Assembly (NCBI GenBank): GCA_038093975.1
Contig: JBBPTG010000055.1
Location: forward strand, 1 to 64,000
Direction: 5' to 3'
Length of the DNA stretch: 64,000 nucleotides
Origin: Chalciporus piperatus
Taxonomy: Eukaryota > Basidiomycota > Agaricomycetes > Boletales > Boletaceae
The first letter of the stretch is position 1, and every line of letters begins with the position of its first letter. A program made the position numbers and the translations under genes. This document shows positions 12,773 to 23,615 of the stretch, one piece after another. The notes under the pieces were generated by a model, which was not told the origin of the DNA, did not search any database, and saw nothing but the letters and a program-made list of their open reading frames with translations.

Positions 12773-13292
12773 AGAGGAGGCGCTTTCACCCGCAGCAAGG
12801 AGATGTTTGACGGCCCATCGGTGTAAACAAGAAGGGTACTAAGTATGGATCGGAGCCTTTTAGTATGTCAACAAATATTCGACCGAAATGCATAACACAT
12901 GATCCAAATCAGTTCCAAATCGCTAGAAAAAGCTACGACGAGAGACCTAGGCGTTACCTACAATATCGACTGTCATATTGTTTATTAGGTCGGCTACTGG
13001 AGACTAGGCGTTACCATAAATCACTGGCACTGCGAGGTCAGATACAATTTGCTGATAATCTGCCATCAACGGAAGATTCGGTAGATACCGCAGCTCCAGC
13101 GGGACCGTCAATTTCGAGAGCGATGTGCAGCTGAGCAGCCACGCCTCGGCAAGTAAAATTTCAGTGCCAAAATGATTGCGAACCAGAGTTCAACTTGGTT
13201 CGACCTCTCACGGAGCTCTGTGAGAGGTCGAACTAAGACTTGACTAAGACTTGCATTACAATGATCACACAGCCACCCCGTACTTGTTGACA
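12773..13292. other. Intergenic between phospholipase C and the ankyrin gene
   Basis: No gene seen. It holds two nearby TAGGCGTTACC-type words (about 12949 and 13006) and the hairpin at 13198–13233, listed separately. It should contain the promoters of both divergent neighbours. Confidence 0.5.
13198..13233. repeat. Perfect 14-bp inverted repeat with 8-nt loop
   Basis: The arm GTTCGACCTCTCAC at 13198–13211 is exactly complementary to 13220–13233, around the loop GGAGCTCT. One mismatch outward allows the pairing to extend to about 17 bp. It is followed by a short direct repeat of CTAAGACTTG. It lies 60–95 bp upstream of the first ATG of the ankyrin gene. Confidence 0.9.
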
Positions 13293-15392
13293 ATGGATGT
13301 CGAACTGGACTGGGACGCACCCCTTCATCACGTTATTTTCGCCGAGTTCTCTGAAGAAGCTTGCTTGCGGGTGGTGAAGATCCTCGTCGACGCTGGATGC
13401 AATCCCCGGACACCCAATTCTGATGGAGAAACAGTCCTTGAGGCCGCCGTGCTGTGTGGATACACCTCGGTGGTGGAACACCTGCTTTCAGCGTACCATG
13501 TCCCCCTCCCCTCCAACATTCTGATTGTCGCGTTAGCACACAGCGCGAGTCCCAACATGATCCGTCTCCTGCTCAGTCGAGGGGCGCATTTGCACACGAT
13601 CACCTCCAGCCGAGAAGAAGAACCCGTGTATCTCGCCATTACCGAGTACCACGAGGAAGACTTTTTGGAGGTCGTGAAAATCCTCATCAACGCTGGATGC
13701 AATCCCAATGGACAAATGATCATTGACGCTGTCGTGCATCACAACCATCCAGCAGTCGTTGAATATCTTCTTTCATGCAGTATCTCCCTACCTTCCGACA
13801 TCCTGACGGTCGCATTACGGTTCTTCACGAGTCCCGGCATGATCCAGTTCCTCCTTAACAAAGGGGCTAGGATGTATGTTCTTACCCCCAACGGGGACTC
13901 ACCTCTTCATGACGCCATCAATAGCCGATTGGGTCGAGGGTATTCGGAAGCGCTTTGCTTGGATATCGTGAAGATTCTTATCGATGCTGGATGCGATCCC
14001 CACGCATCGAATTATGCCAGAGAGACTGTCATTGAAGCCGCCGTGCGACGTGGACACACCTCAGTGGTGGAATACCTGCGTTTCTGCAATGTCCCTCTCC
14101 CTTCCGACATCCTCACTCTCGCAATGCAGCGACGTGTGCGACCTCGCATGATTCGTTTTCTCCTTGATAAAGGAGTGAGCGTCAACCGGGTCACTCCCAA
14201 GAAGGACACGCCCCTTCATCTCGCGGTCGTCGGGTACCCGGAAAAAGTCTGTCTGGACATTATAAAAATCCTTACCGAGGCTGGCTGCGATGTCGCAGCA
14301 TGCAATTCCGAGGGTGGAACAGTCATTGAAGCTGCGGTGCTTCGCGGATACACCTCAGTGTCGGAGTATTTCCTTTCATGCAATATCCCCTCCCTTCCTG
14401 GCATCATGACTTTCTTGAAGCGCAGGGCTGGCTCCAGATGATCAGTTGGCTTCTTCACAAGGGAACTGATACCATACACATGGTCCCGTCCGGCGGCGAC
14501 ACGCCACTCCATCTCGCCTTCACAGTCTACGAGGATCCATGGTGTTTGGATATTGTGAAGATCCTTGTCGATGCTGGCTGTGACCCTGTGGCACGCAATT
14601 CCTTCGGCAGAACGGCCATTGATGTCGCCATACAATGCGATCGTACCTCAGTGGTGAAATACCTCCTCTTGGCATGCAATATCCCTCTCCCTTCCGACAT
14701 CCTGTCGTTCCTATTATGGCGGTCTGCGGGTCCCCAGATGATCCAATGCTTTCTTGATGGGATGGATTTGGATCTGGTCAGCTCCAATGGGGACAAACTA
14801 CTCCATCTCGCCATCACCGAAACACCGGACGTGAACGAGATTGCTTAGCTCTTGTCAAGATTCTCACCAATGCTGGGTGTAAACCTGCATCATGTGGTAA
14901 GGTACTTATCGAAGCTTCCGTCCGACGCGGGTACACTTCGGTGGTGGAGTATCTGCTGTCGTGCAACATCACCCTTCCCTCAAACATCTTGGATGTTGCA
15001 GTACGGTGCAATGCAACTCCACGGATGTTCCATTTTCTCCTTGACAAAGAAATAGGTAAGGCTGTGTCCATTTCTATCGTGGTATGATTAAGACTCGTGT
15101 TGCAGCTGGCTGCGATCCTGCAGCGCGGCGGATTTCCGACGAACAAACATACATCCTCAAAATTGCGTTACAGCAACACTGCAGTCCCGAGTTCATTGAA
15201 TTATTGGTGAAGAAGGGTGCCTATGTGCCCTCTGATGCGGAGACGGTAGCACATCTTATCGGCCCCTACTACACGGGAATCGACCTTGTCCGGGTCTCTC
15301 AAATTCTTTTCAACAACGGATGCAGGGCAAGGGTACCCAATCCCATGGAAAAGACATCTGTCCACGCCAAGAAGCGACAGAGAATCAGATGA
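13293..15392 (+). pseudogene. Ankyrin-repeat protein with frameshifts, relative of the NLR at 54.6–60 kb
   Basis: From ATG 13293 an ankyrin frame stays open to 14441. Near 14430 it continues in another frame, where AGSR-stop should read as the usual AGxxMI(x)LL. Near 14840 a second shift puts VKILTNAGC into a third frame. A proper 50-nt intron (15056–15105) joins the last segment, which ends at 15392. The segments together hold about eight super-units of roughly 98–100 residues. Each starts with a (C)LDIVKILIDAGC-type helix, then a TSVVEYLLS repeat, a PLPSDIL linker and an IRFLLxKGA repeat. No NACHT domain precedes it. No donor/acceptor pair of usable length explains either shift. It could be a decayed NLR fragment, or an intact gene if the assembly has indels. 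Confidence 0.75.
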
Positions 15393-16069
15393 GCTTATGT
15401 TTTCCAAAGGCATGTTACCCCGTGTCATCATAACAATTGTCTCTTGACACTGAAGTTCAGTTCTTGATTGGTGACCAATGCGATCTGCTAGAAGGTTTCT
15501 TTCTTTCTTCTTTTTGTCTGACCATGTACCATGACATAAGACTGGCTGGCCGGTCTGGGCCATCCCCATCGGACATCTGGGATGTACCCTAGTAACTATG
15601 TTCAGCTTCCATACCATCCACGGACTTTTATCCCTCGACAATGCTTGGAAAGCTTATTTCAGTTCCTCACCAACGGTGGGCCCCAGGGAAGAGCTTGGTA
15701 ACTTGAATCCAGTGCTCTCAACAAGCAATAAATCTGAAGTATGGTTAGGTTAGCCCGACACGCGGACGTGATTGCGAGTGGTTGGGAATGGATACCCGTT
15801 GCGTTGCTCTTGCTCCAGTAACTACTACTGGAGCAAGAGCAACGAACGGTGAGCAATACTAGTATCTACCAGAATGAGATCCACGAGAAGGCGCATTTGC
15901 TACGCGCAGATGGCCATATTCACGATAGATCAAAGGGGTCGCGCTGTTTGCAGAGCAGCGTTGCCAACTCACAACAGAAGGTTTCGTGTTCACGTGTAAT
16001 ATCCGACTTGTACTGGTGTCTAGCAGCAATCTAGCAGTACCACAACTTGGGTATACTGGGAAGCAAGGG
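15393..16069. other. Intergenic, contains a perfect hairpin
   Basis: No gene is supported. Open frames here follow the antisense of the ankyrin gene. The only structure is the inverted repeat at 15802–15844. Confidence 0.5.
15802..15844. repeat. Perfect 19-bp inverted repeat with 5-nt loop
   Basis: CGTTGCTCTTGCTCCAGTA at 15802–15820 is the exact complement of 15826–15844, with the loop ACTAC. The pairing does not extend outward. It lies in non-coding DNA about 230 bp beyond the 3' end of the UMP-CMP kinase gene. Confidence 0.95.
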
Positions 16070-16964
16070 TCAGGCCAAAACTTTAAGAACTGCGGCACTG
16101 GCTTCTTTGTGACACTGTTCAATCGACTGGTTGCTGTCGATCTGCAAGTGATCCTAAGGAACGGTTCATTGTAGCCTCAGAAAGTTCATACCTTTACAAC
16201 TTTTCCTAGGGTTTCGTAATGTTTGATGACAGGTTCAGTAAGCTCGTTATGCGTTTCTAAAGTCGCCTTCAGTCTATTTCGTGACCCCAAGGAAACCCAC
16301 ATACGGAAACGTTTTCTCAAGCTTTCGATATTGTCGTCTTCCCGTCCGCTAGTCTTGCCGCGTTCCAAAATCCGGCGAATCATCACATCCTGGTCGGCCT
16401 CAAAAACCAAGACTTGTGATGGAACGCAAACCTTTCCGAGATCAGCAACTAAAACGGACCCATGGGCGAGCAACGTACTGTCTCGTCGAACTTTAAGGCT
16501 TGATCCATCTTGCGGGGAAAGCCATCGATGAGGAAACGACCTTTTCCGTCTGTCCATCCAGGACCGGAGCGTGTCTGCAGCTCGGCGGACATGGCGTTCT
16601 CCAGGAGCTTAATGGTAACCTCCATTGGAACAATGGTGCCTTCGCGGATACACGTCCGAATCAAATCGCCGTACTGAGAGCCTTCTCGATTCTGCTCAGC
16701 ACGCAAGAGATCGCCAGCTACGGAACCAACAGGGTTGGGAACGGAGAATGAGCGTGAATCGATAATTTACCTGACAGATGACTGAAATTGAAGTCTTCCA
16801 CGAGTCTGTTACACTGGGTTCCCTTGCCTGCACAAATGTCAACACATTGAAATCCATGACACTTGCATCAACTTTCCTGCACCGGGTCCTCCGAGTACAT
16901 AGATCACGGTGACCTTTTTAGAGTCGAACACGGGTTTGGTAACACCATCCACGATCGATGACAT
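16070..16964 (-). CDS. URA6: UMP-CMP kinase (uridylate kinase), with a GA–AG intron
   Basis: Six exons: 16964–16877, 16827–16771, 16717–16479, 16431–16305, 16256–16192 and 16141–16070. They give 215 residues, the usual length for this family. It phosphorylates UMP and CMP with ATP in pyrimidine nucleotide synthesis. The P-loop is [32 protein letters not shown] and [11 protein letters not shown] are the NMP-binding, Walker B and lid motifs. The first intron (16828–16876, 49 nt) splits the P-loop. Its acceptor is a normal GTGCAG, but its donor reads GAAAGT where GTAAGT is expected. No GT–AG alternative keeps the frame. The other introns are canonical (47–53 nt). The start codon lies 18 nt after the stop of an upstream 61-residue frame. 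Confidence 0.9.
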
Positions 16965-16982
16965 TGTCAATTGGGAAATTTT

Positions 16983-17168
16983 CTAACGCGATTCTTGATG
17001 GTCTTGTCGGGGTGGAACGAGGGGGTGAGCGTGTTGCAGTGGTTGCTTAGAAGCGGGATAGGTTGCTTCTCTGCGTTTCGCGATAAGGAAGAAGGTTCCA
17101 CTAGATAAAAGGAGTAACCCGAGGAAGAGGAACGGATTTGGACCTTTACGAGTAGATGCGGAAGGCAT
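16983..17168 (-). CDS. Small single-pass membrane protein, 61 aa
   Basis: A single exon from ATG 17168 to TAG at 16983–16985. After a short basic N-terminus (MPSASTRKGPNPF) there is one hydrophobic segment of about 20 residues at positions 13–32, then a basic, proline- and histidine-containing tail. I recall similar small proteins in other basidiomycetes, with no known role. The topology would fit an inner mitochondrial or ER tail, which is inference. The TAG stop is only 18 nt from the UMP-CMP kinase ATG on the same strand, too close for separate promoters, so a shared transcript or a regulatory upstream frame is likely. Confidence 0.65.
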   Translation of the reverse strand: MPSASTRKGPNPFLFLGLLLLSSGTFFLIAKRREATYPASKQPLQHAHPLVPPRQDHQESR

Positions 17169-17334
17169 ACAACGATGAGTTGTGGACTAGGGTTGAACTA
17201 AAGTAAGACCAAGTGGTGACTACCTGAGTTTGACTGTAACACAACGTAACAAAGCGAATTCCACGGTTCGTATCTCCCTACTGCATTCTACTACGCAAAC
17301 CAATCTTTTCCCTAGAGCAAAACGGCCGATAGCC

Positions 17335-18706
17335 ATGGATGCAAGCGTCTTCAGAATAGACCATGGTTCAAATGTGCATGTGGTACGGTCGTGCTACCAT
17401 GACTCTGAGGACGGATCCGACCTACTAGTGGCCTTCCGGAGGTGAGCATTCTGTTCAAGTTTACCAGATAGTCAGCCAATCTCTACTGTACTCAGAACAC
17501 ACTGTCACTGAAAACTATATCCCAGAGCGCAACTGCGGCCAAAAGACTGGCTTCCTTCCACATTGGAACTAGAATCACCGCGATGGTTGGCTCATCGAGT
17601 TCGTCTGAACGTTATTCCTCATGGGAAGTTTTATACTTAATCACCGATGTGCAGGATTGCTGTCGCAGGAATTGACCTTGGCTTGCACCTCCTCACAAAA
17701 TCTGCGTCATCGAACGAACACATATTCCCTTTTGGCGGAGGCCTGAGTGGGCACCAAGGCCAAGTGAAGGATATGTGTTTCTGTGGGGGTCGCGACCAGG
17801 ATAACGCACGCTATGTTGCTTCCGTCTCAGGTAGGTCACGCGAAACCGTTTGAGAGCTAGGTCGATGACTGACACGGGTTCATGTAGACGACAAAATGCT
17901 AATGGTGTGGGATCTCCTTCCAACTCTCGATATTTCTTCCGGGATCCCTCCTCCCGAGACCTCCAGCGACCGCGCTTCCTCGCCAGTCAACCCCCGACCT
18001 CAGCCCACTGCCTATGCGATTGCTTTTCCGCACCCCTTGACATCCGTCAGTTCGCATCCCACGAGCAGCAAGGAATTCCTTGTTTCTGATTGTCGCGGTT
18101 CTGTCTTTCTGACGGACTGGCGCACTGATCCTGCCTCGACCGAACAAGGAAGCTGGAGACACTCTACATTGATCGAACTTGTCGAACCGCACTCTCTGAC
18201 TTGTTCGCTTATCGGAACGTCGTCCCAGATCACAGGGTTTGCTGCCTGGCGCCGTGATAATGTCAATATGTGAGTGCAGGTCCTCGACTGCGACGCGTTT
18301 ATCGTAATGGATGCCTTGGTAGACTGGGAGCAACCTATGGATCACGCTTCGCAATTTGGGACATGTCGAAACTTCGCGGTGGCAAGCCCATACATACCGG
18401 AGTCACTTTCCCTGACGGTGGTCATGTTTTCCGGTGTGTCCTTATTTTGCGATCGCGGCCCCAGAGTGCTAACCAACGTGCGACAGTTGGTGTCCGACGA
18501 ACCCAGATTATTTTGCCATTGCTGCCCATTCCGTCGAGCGAAGGGCGGGCATGTACACGCACAACCTAGCCTCATCAATGCGGCATCCCGTCCACATCCG
18601 AGACTTTGACTTCATAGTAGTCCAGGGTCAACCGTTGCTTGCAATCGCTTTTGGTCAACAAGTTGCAGTGTTTTCGGTTGGAGACGAATATCAGAGAGCG
18701 ATATAA
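17335..18706 (+). CDS. Nup37-like WD40 nucleoporin
   Basis: The start is ATG 17335. Early exons up to about 17670 are only roughly placed, because the frame around 17496–17650 needs introns I could not fix. The later part is firm: a segment with GLSGHQGQVKD, an intron ending before DDKMLMVWD, a long exon with FLVSDCRGSVFLTDWR, then ILGATYGSRFAIWDMSKL. After an intron at about 18433 comes RWCPTNPDYFAI and a C-terminus with PLLAIAFGQQVAVF. The stop is TAA at 18704–18706. The order and the LGATYGSRFAIWDMSKLRGG-type block match basidiomycete proteins annotated as Nup37, a beta-propeller of the outer-ring Nup107–160 complex at the nuclear pore. Remembered similarity is the only family evidence. 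Confidence 0.65.
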
Positions 18707-19119
18707 GTATTAAGTAGCATGCGTCAAACCAAGGAGTGTAGCCGACATTCTATGTACTGTAGTTTACGAACATTCACGTTTCGAGATTTGAGCTTCAAGT
18801 TGTACTACTAAACTACCCATTGACGGGGTAACACTACGACGGCTATCAACCGAACGAACAGCCCTCACGCATAATCCCAGCAGCCAAGAACAAGCAGTTG
18901 TAAAAGAGAGAATCATTACACTTTGCTGGTACATCTCGCAAGCCGACCCGACATTGCGCATAAGAATAAATAGCTCGGATAGATAAATAATGAAGGTGAG
19001 GGCAAACTGCCTGCGATTTGGCACGACGAAAGGAGGGATAATAGGGTTGTGCTCGACACGGAGAAAATCCAAGAAGCGACCGGAAGACAAAAGGAAAGAC
19101 GACGAGTAGGGGTACGTGG
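18707..19119. other. Intergenic between convergent genes
   Basis: Nothing gene-like is seen. It holds the 3' ends of the Nup37-like gene and of the DUF6533 gene. Confidence 0.5.
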
Positions 19120-20532
19120 TTAGATGATGAGTTTTTGAAGTTCGAAACTTCGACTGGGTCGGTGATTACTACCAAAGACCGTGATACCCACGTAGTTGTC
19201 TTGACCAGTCACGAGGGACAGTCGACGAACGTTCAAGATCAGACGTGCGAGAGTGATATTCGAGACACTCCAAATGAAGCTGGGAGAAATGTCAGCACCA
19301 AAAGGAGTCAACAAGGAAACAGCACACGGACAGTGCACCCAAGTATGAGAGCGAGAGCTTGAGACATGGCAGGGTCAGAAAAAGATGGTGCATCGAGGAG
19401 TTAGGCCTACCGGTGCGAGAGCCGACAGAAGCAGGTTGGTGAGACGCAAAACTTGTATCAACGTCAATTAGAGTCCAATACATTTGCCCGACCAGGCTGA
19501 ACTTACGAAACAGTACCTAGAATGGTATGAGTTGTCATTTTGATCCGACGCAACGCAAAATACTCACAATGAAGTATGCACCACCATCACGATACATGAC
19601 CTCGACCGTCCGTTCACCCAGTTGTCGCGGTCGGTCGATTGCATTCCAGAGGGTCGTAATGAAAATCATAAGCTCGAATGCGATCTAGAAAACGTTCAGC
19701 GCAGTGACTGGTTAACACACCGCAAACCCTACGCACACCGGGACTCCAAAGCAACACGAATTTGGGCTTTGTGATCGGTGCACACATGTACAGCGCCGAA
19801 TTATATACAATCGATGCTGGAGGAAAAGACGTTCAGTAAAAGACCGGATTGAGAATGAATCCCAAACATACGGAGCATGTCGTATATGACGTATACAGTG
19901 AATGAAGTAGCGACCAGCTGGGTCAGGACATAAAGTATGAGGGTCCCAAACATCAGTGGGCGAGAACGCTCCCAAAGAGCCCAAAGACGAAGCAAAACCA
20001 AAACTATTCCGGATTAGCACATGCCCGATTCAAATAACAAGTCAACTCAGTCGCACAATTGCTAGTTGCAATGGATAGCATGCCAAGAGCCGTCACCACT
20101 GAGGACCCTACTTTGCACCTGAAGGGGTACCTCATGTCATCAAAGTACGCTCAATGCGCGAGATCAACGTACATCTAGAGTGGATAGTCAGTAAATCGAT
20201 TTGTCCAACAGTTCGGGACATACCGTTAACGATATGTAAGGACTTCCGATTCCACTGAACTCTGAAGTAAGATTTAGCACATTGAGTTTATCGAGGACAT
20301 TCAGAGCTCACCATGTGTCTGAAAGATCAACAGAATGGGCACTGCATAGCGGTTGAACAAAAACAGGAGCTTTGGAACCGAGAACTTTGCTGTCCAAATA
20401 AGATTTACTTCCTCTCCAAAGGTAAGCATGTGATCCCAAAGTAGAATCTGCGAGTTGTGAGGTTGTTATCGATTAGGAACCCGCTGAGTGGGGACGTACT
20501 ACGAGCCCTGCCGCTGTGGGTTGAATGATCAT
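19120..20532 (-). CDS. DUF6533-type multi-pass membrane protein
   Basis: A multi-exon gene, with the proposed start at ATG 20532. The first exon (MIIQPTAAGLV) joins in frame to an exon reading ILLWDHMLTFGEEV, then VPKLLFLFNRY. This is the DUF6533 signature of mushroom seven-helix membrane proteins. Further exons contain several hydrophobic helices: about 20000–19800 (MVLLRLWALWERSRP and a long helix), about 19680–19580 (FELMIFITTLWNAIDRPR) and 19338–19120 (NITLARLILNVRRL). The stop is at 19120. The family is much expanded in Agaricomycetes and its role is unknown. Exon edges between 20290 and 20020 are uncertain, and the first exon is a proposal. Confidence 0.65.
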
Positions 20533-21662
20533 GTATCAGCTTTGCTTTTCAAGGCCGATGGGATCGTCAGTAGGAGGACACTCACCGCTCACATATTGCG
20601 ACGCTCTAATTTGTTCAAGGTCAGCAAGTGTGCTCGACGCCATCGACGTTGGTACGAACGCGGGGCGTACGAAACGCAGCGGTCGTACCCGGGTGTAATA
20701 GAAATAAGAAGAAAGGTGAAGTACTTAGAGGTACGTACGGTAACATTTCTGCGACGTGCCAAGGAACGAACCTGTCTTAATTTTGCGATCGGCAAAGGTG
20801 CTAATTAAAGGCAGATCAATACCGTGACCTTGATGGGTTGCTTGACGTGAGCTCTACACGAGGTGCACAATAATTAAGGGATGAATACAGTCAGCTATAG
20901 TGTCAATCAATGCTCGTCACTGTTATCTGTGAAATGTGATGTTAAGGAAGCTGAGCACTGTGATGGCTTCAGCGGCCCAAGGATAAAGTTTGCGATGATG
21001 GGTCACCTACCTGCTGGGAAAAGAACGGGCTGTGGACAGCTGGGATGTCAACATGGGATGTCAGTCCCACGCTCAGACAGCCTCTCGACTGTATCGTCGC
21101 GTTTCAAGTTGGGTTGCCTTTGGAAAAAAGAACAGTCGCTACATCTTCCCATCATCATCTGATATGGTCTTGATTCTTGATGTTGACTCATGAACGCTAT
21201 AGGCCTAGTTCGGCTTAAGTACGTGAAATCAAATCACTATCACCTACGTATACATGACTCGGAATCGTGATAAAAGGGTACATAGAAATTCGCATGAGAT
21301 AGTCCGCAAGCATGTTGAGACCACAGGACGACGACAGAGTAAACAACCCCATGGTCCAACAACACAATTCGCCCCGAAATGAGCGTCAGATGACTGGAGC
21401 GCATGAGATGAGTGCACACAAAATTGTCCTCGATGGACGATGGGCGATCTTATCAGGCGCTTCTCGCGATGAGCAAGACTCTACGGCCTGAGAAGACACG
21501 ATGATGCTTCTGTCTCGCATTCCGATCGAGGAAAAAGCAGACGGAATAGCAGGGAGGTCCTGGATCTCGATACTCAAGTTGTTCTGCGAGTGGGCATTGT
21601 TAGCTCTCCGGAGGTGCTTTGCATCGAGGTGGGATCTAACCTTTGAAGTAGACGGTTGACGA
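20533..21662. other. Intergenic, no gene supported
   Basis: Open frames at 20488–20808 and 21386–21727 show no protein-like composition; the latter is probably 3' UTR of the PIN-domain gene. Confidence 0.45.
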
Positions 21663-22888
21663 TCATGGGTCTGGTTCCAATTTCTCGCCTCTTGCCAAGA
21701 CCCTGACGACCTTGCTGGGTTGAGCAACTACCTCCATCATCTGCAAAACGGCGGGCGGACGTTCGACAAGGCCCATCCCACGAGGGGTGGGTGGGCCATT
21801 GCTACCATGTGAGTTTTGTCTTCCACGACCCGGTTGTCGTTTGCCTCCTTCATCATCATCAACACCTCTGTGTTGTCCAGGAGAGGAAGGTGAGAGGGGA
21901 GTAGATTCAAACTCAATTGTCGGGATGCCGGCCCGCGCAGCCCAGTGACGAATCAAGATACCGGCCGAACGAGGTTCATATCTGTGAAGGTGAGGGCTAG
22001 GAGCCGGAAGGGGGACAGGAGATGATAACTCCGTGGTAGAGTCTGCCACCATTCTGTCGAATTGGGCTCGGGCAGACGAGGGAGATAAGACGGCGAGCAC
22101 CACTTTCGGGTTCTTGATCGCGGGTTTATCAAGGGTTGAAACGGCATTGTCGACTTCCCAACGTGCACAGCATATCATTCTTCTAACCCACTCCGGGGAT
22201 CCGGAGAGATGGAGGGGCTGAGAAGAGGGTTTGTCCTTCTCATCCTCAGCGACCGAGTCCTTGAACTCGATTTGGCCCCACGGGACGAACGCATCATCCC
22301 GCTGGACCCTGATACGAGGGTTCGTTCCGACCTGCGCTTCCAAGATTCTGGAAGCAGAACGAGCCCTCTGAGCGAGCGGACTAGTACCCTTTTTGAGGAG
22401 GTCCAAGGTATTGAGGGCTATGCCGGATTCGATGAGCGCTAACCACCAAAGAGACAGTAGGTCAACGGACCTTCGAGTGGAACAATAACGATTTCTTCGC
22501 GACCCTCCTTAGACCACTTTTTGACCTGGTGAAGGGCATTAACTAAGACGCTTGCATCGACTACGACGAGATCTGCATCCTTGTTGGCGCTAGAGTGGTC
22601 GCTCGGCTTCCGGGGTTTTTCCTTCTCCCTAAACTTCGGCTCCGCATAGTGGTCTCTCTCCCTGTCATACTGCTCCCTCTTGGTCGGTTTCTGCCCTGGG
22701 GCGGGCCGCTGCTTTGCACCGTGGGTTACGGCGGGGCCACGACGATTCGCAGTAGCGTGGGCCACACCCAGCTCTGCCTGTGGCTGACGTCGATCTCTCC
22801 AGTTTCCGGATGAGGGGCCGCGGGTGATGGACTGTTCGAGTTGCTCGACTTGGTGGCTAAGGAATGCAGCGCCGAGAGCGCGAGACAT
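21663..22888 (-). CDS. PIN-domain protein, 397 aa
   Basis: Two exons, 22888–22471 and 22438–21663, start at ATG 22888. The N-terminal third is polar and charged (RGPAV and KREQYDRERDHY-type stretches). Then DADLVVVDASVLVNAL starts a PIN fold with its first metal-binding Asp. ALNTLDLLKKG and RARSASRILEAQ follow, with IRVQRDDAFVPW in the region of later acidic residues. PIN domains are metal-dependent RNases, or non-catalytic relatives in RNA decay factors such as SMG5/6. The C-terminus is Pro/Ser-rich with ERPPAVLQMMEVVAQP at the end. The join needs a 32-nt intron (GTCCGT donor, GGTTAG acceptor), very short even for this genome. Without it the frame stops at once. Confidence 0.65.
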
Positions 22889-23615
22889 GGCGAGCTTGTT
22901 CGCTGTGGGGGCGGTGGCAGGCCCCTGGTAAGTGACTGTGAGCGATTGGATGTGAGATGGGGTTCAAGATTGAAATCATACTTTGGATTCTGCCATGATG
23001 ATAACTTGTTATGTAGTTTAACGAGTCCCTGTAAAGTGTAAGTAATGTCGGTTACAGGCAGAAGGTTGCGGGCGATTGATCCCCGCCCACGCTCTATGTA
23101 ACCAGGCCAGGATTATGTCATCCCTCTACGGAACCTAATATAGCCATGTAGTAGTCTGACAGTTGACTCTGACTGACTCCAGCCTTGCTATTGTTCCTCA
23201 AAGCCTAGTCTAAATTTTAGTGCTATCATGCGTGGTCGGTTTGTGGAGGCTCACATAGATGGCCTCGCTCACAATTCCTGAATCAAAGTCTGATTCAGAG
23301 TCATCAGGCGCAGGTACCGATCTAGTCTCCCCTAGGCAGACCCAAGATTCGGGATGAAGACGGTCGTTCACGGTATCGGAAACAGTAACCTGAGCCATCG
23401 AATATGTAGTCCCATCCTTTACGATCCAAGAGAAGGTACAAGAGTATCACAAAACTCTGATCAAAGCCTTTCCGACCGTTATTTTCACCTACAAACGCTA
23501 CCAAGAACACCTCATACTCGAACCGAATCTACACGGACCCAACATTCGTCGATAACAAAGAAAGAAAAAAAGGAAAACGGAAAACACCGTTACACCAATA
23601 CGCAAACGACGACGA
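22889..23615. other. Intergenic with one copy of a dispersed repeat
   Basis: No gene is seen. A copy of the ~45-bp dispersed repeat lies at 23321–23370. Confidence 0.5.
23321..23370 (+). repeat. Dispersed ~45-bp repeat, copy 1
   Basis: Reads TCTAGTCTCCCC, then GGCAGACCCAAGA, then GGGATGAAGAC, then GTCGTTC. Related copies are at 26452–26496 (minus), 36375–36425 (minus), 36891–36937 (plus), 60310–60355 (plus) and 60435–60480 (minus). Confidence 0.75.
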
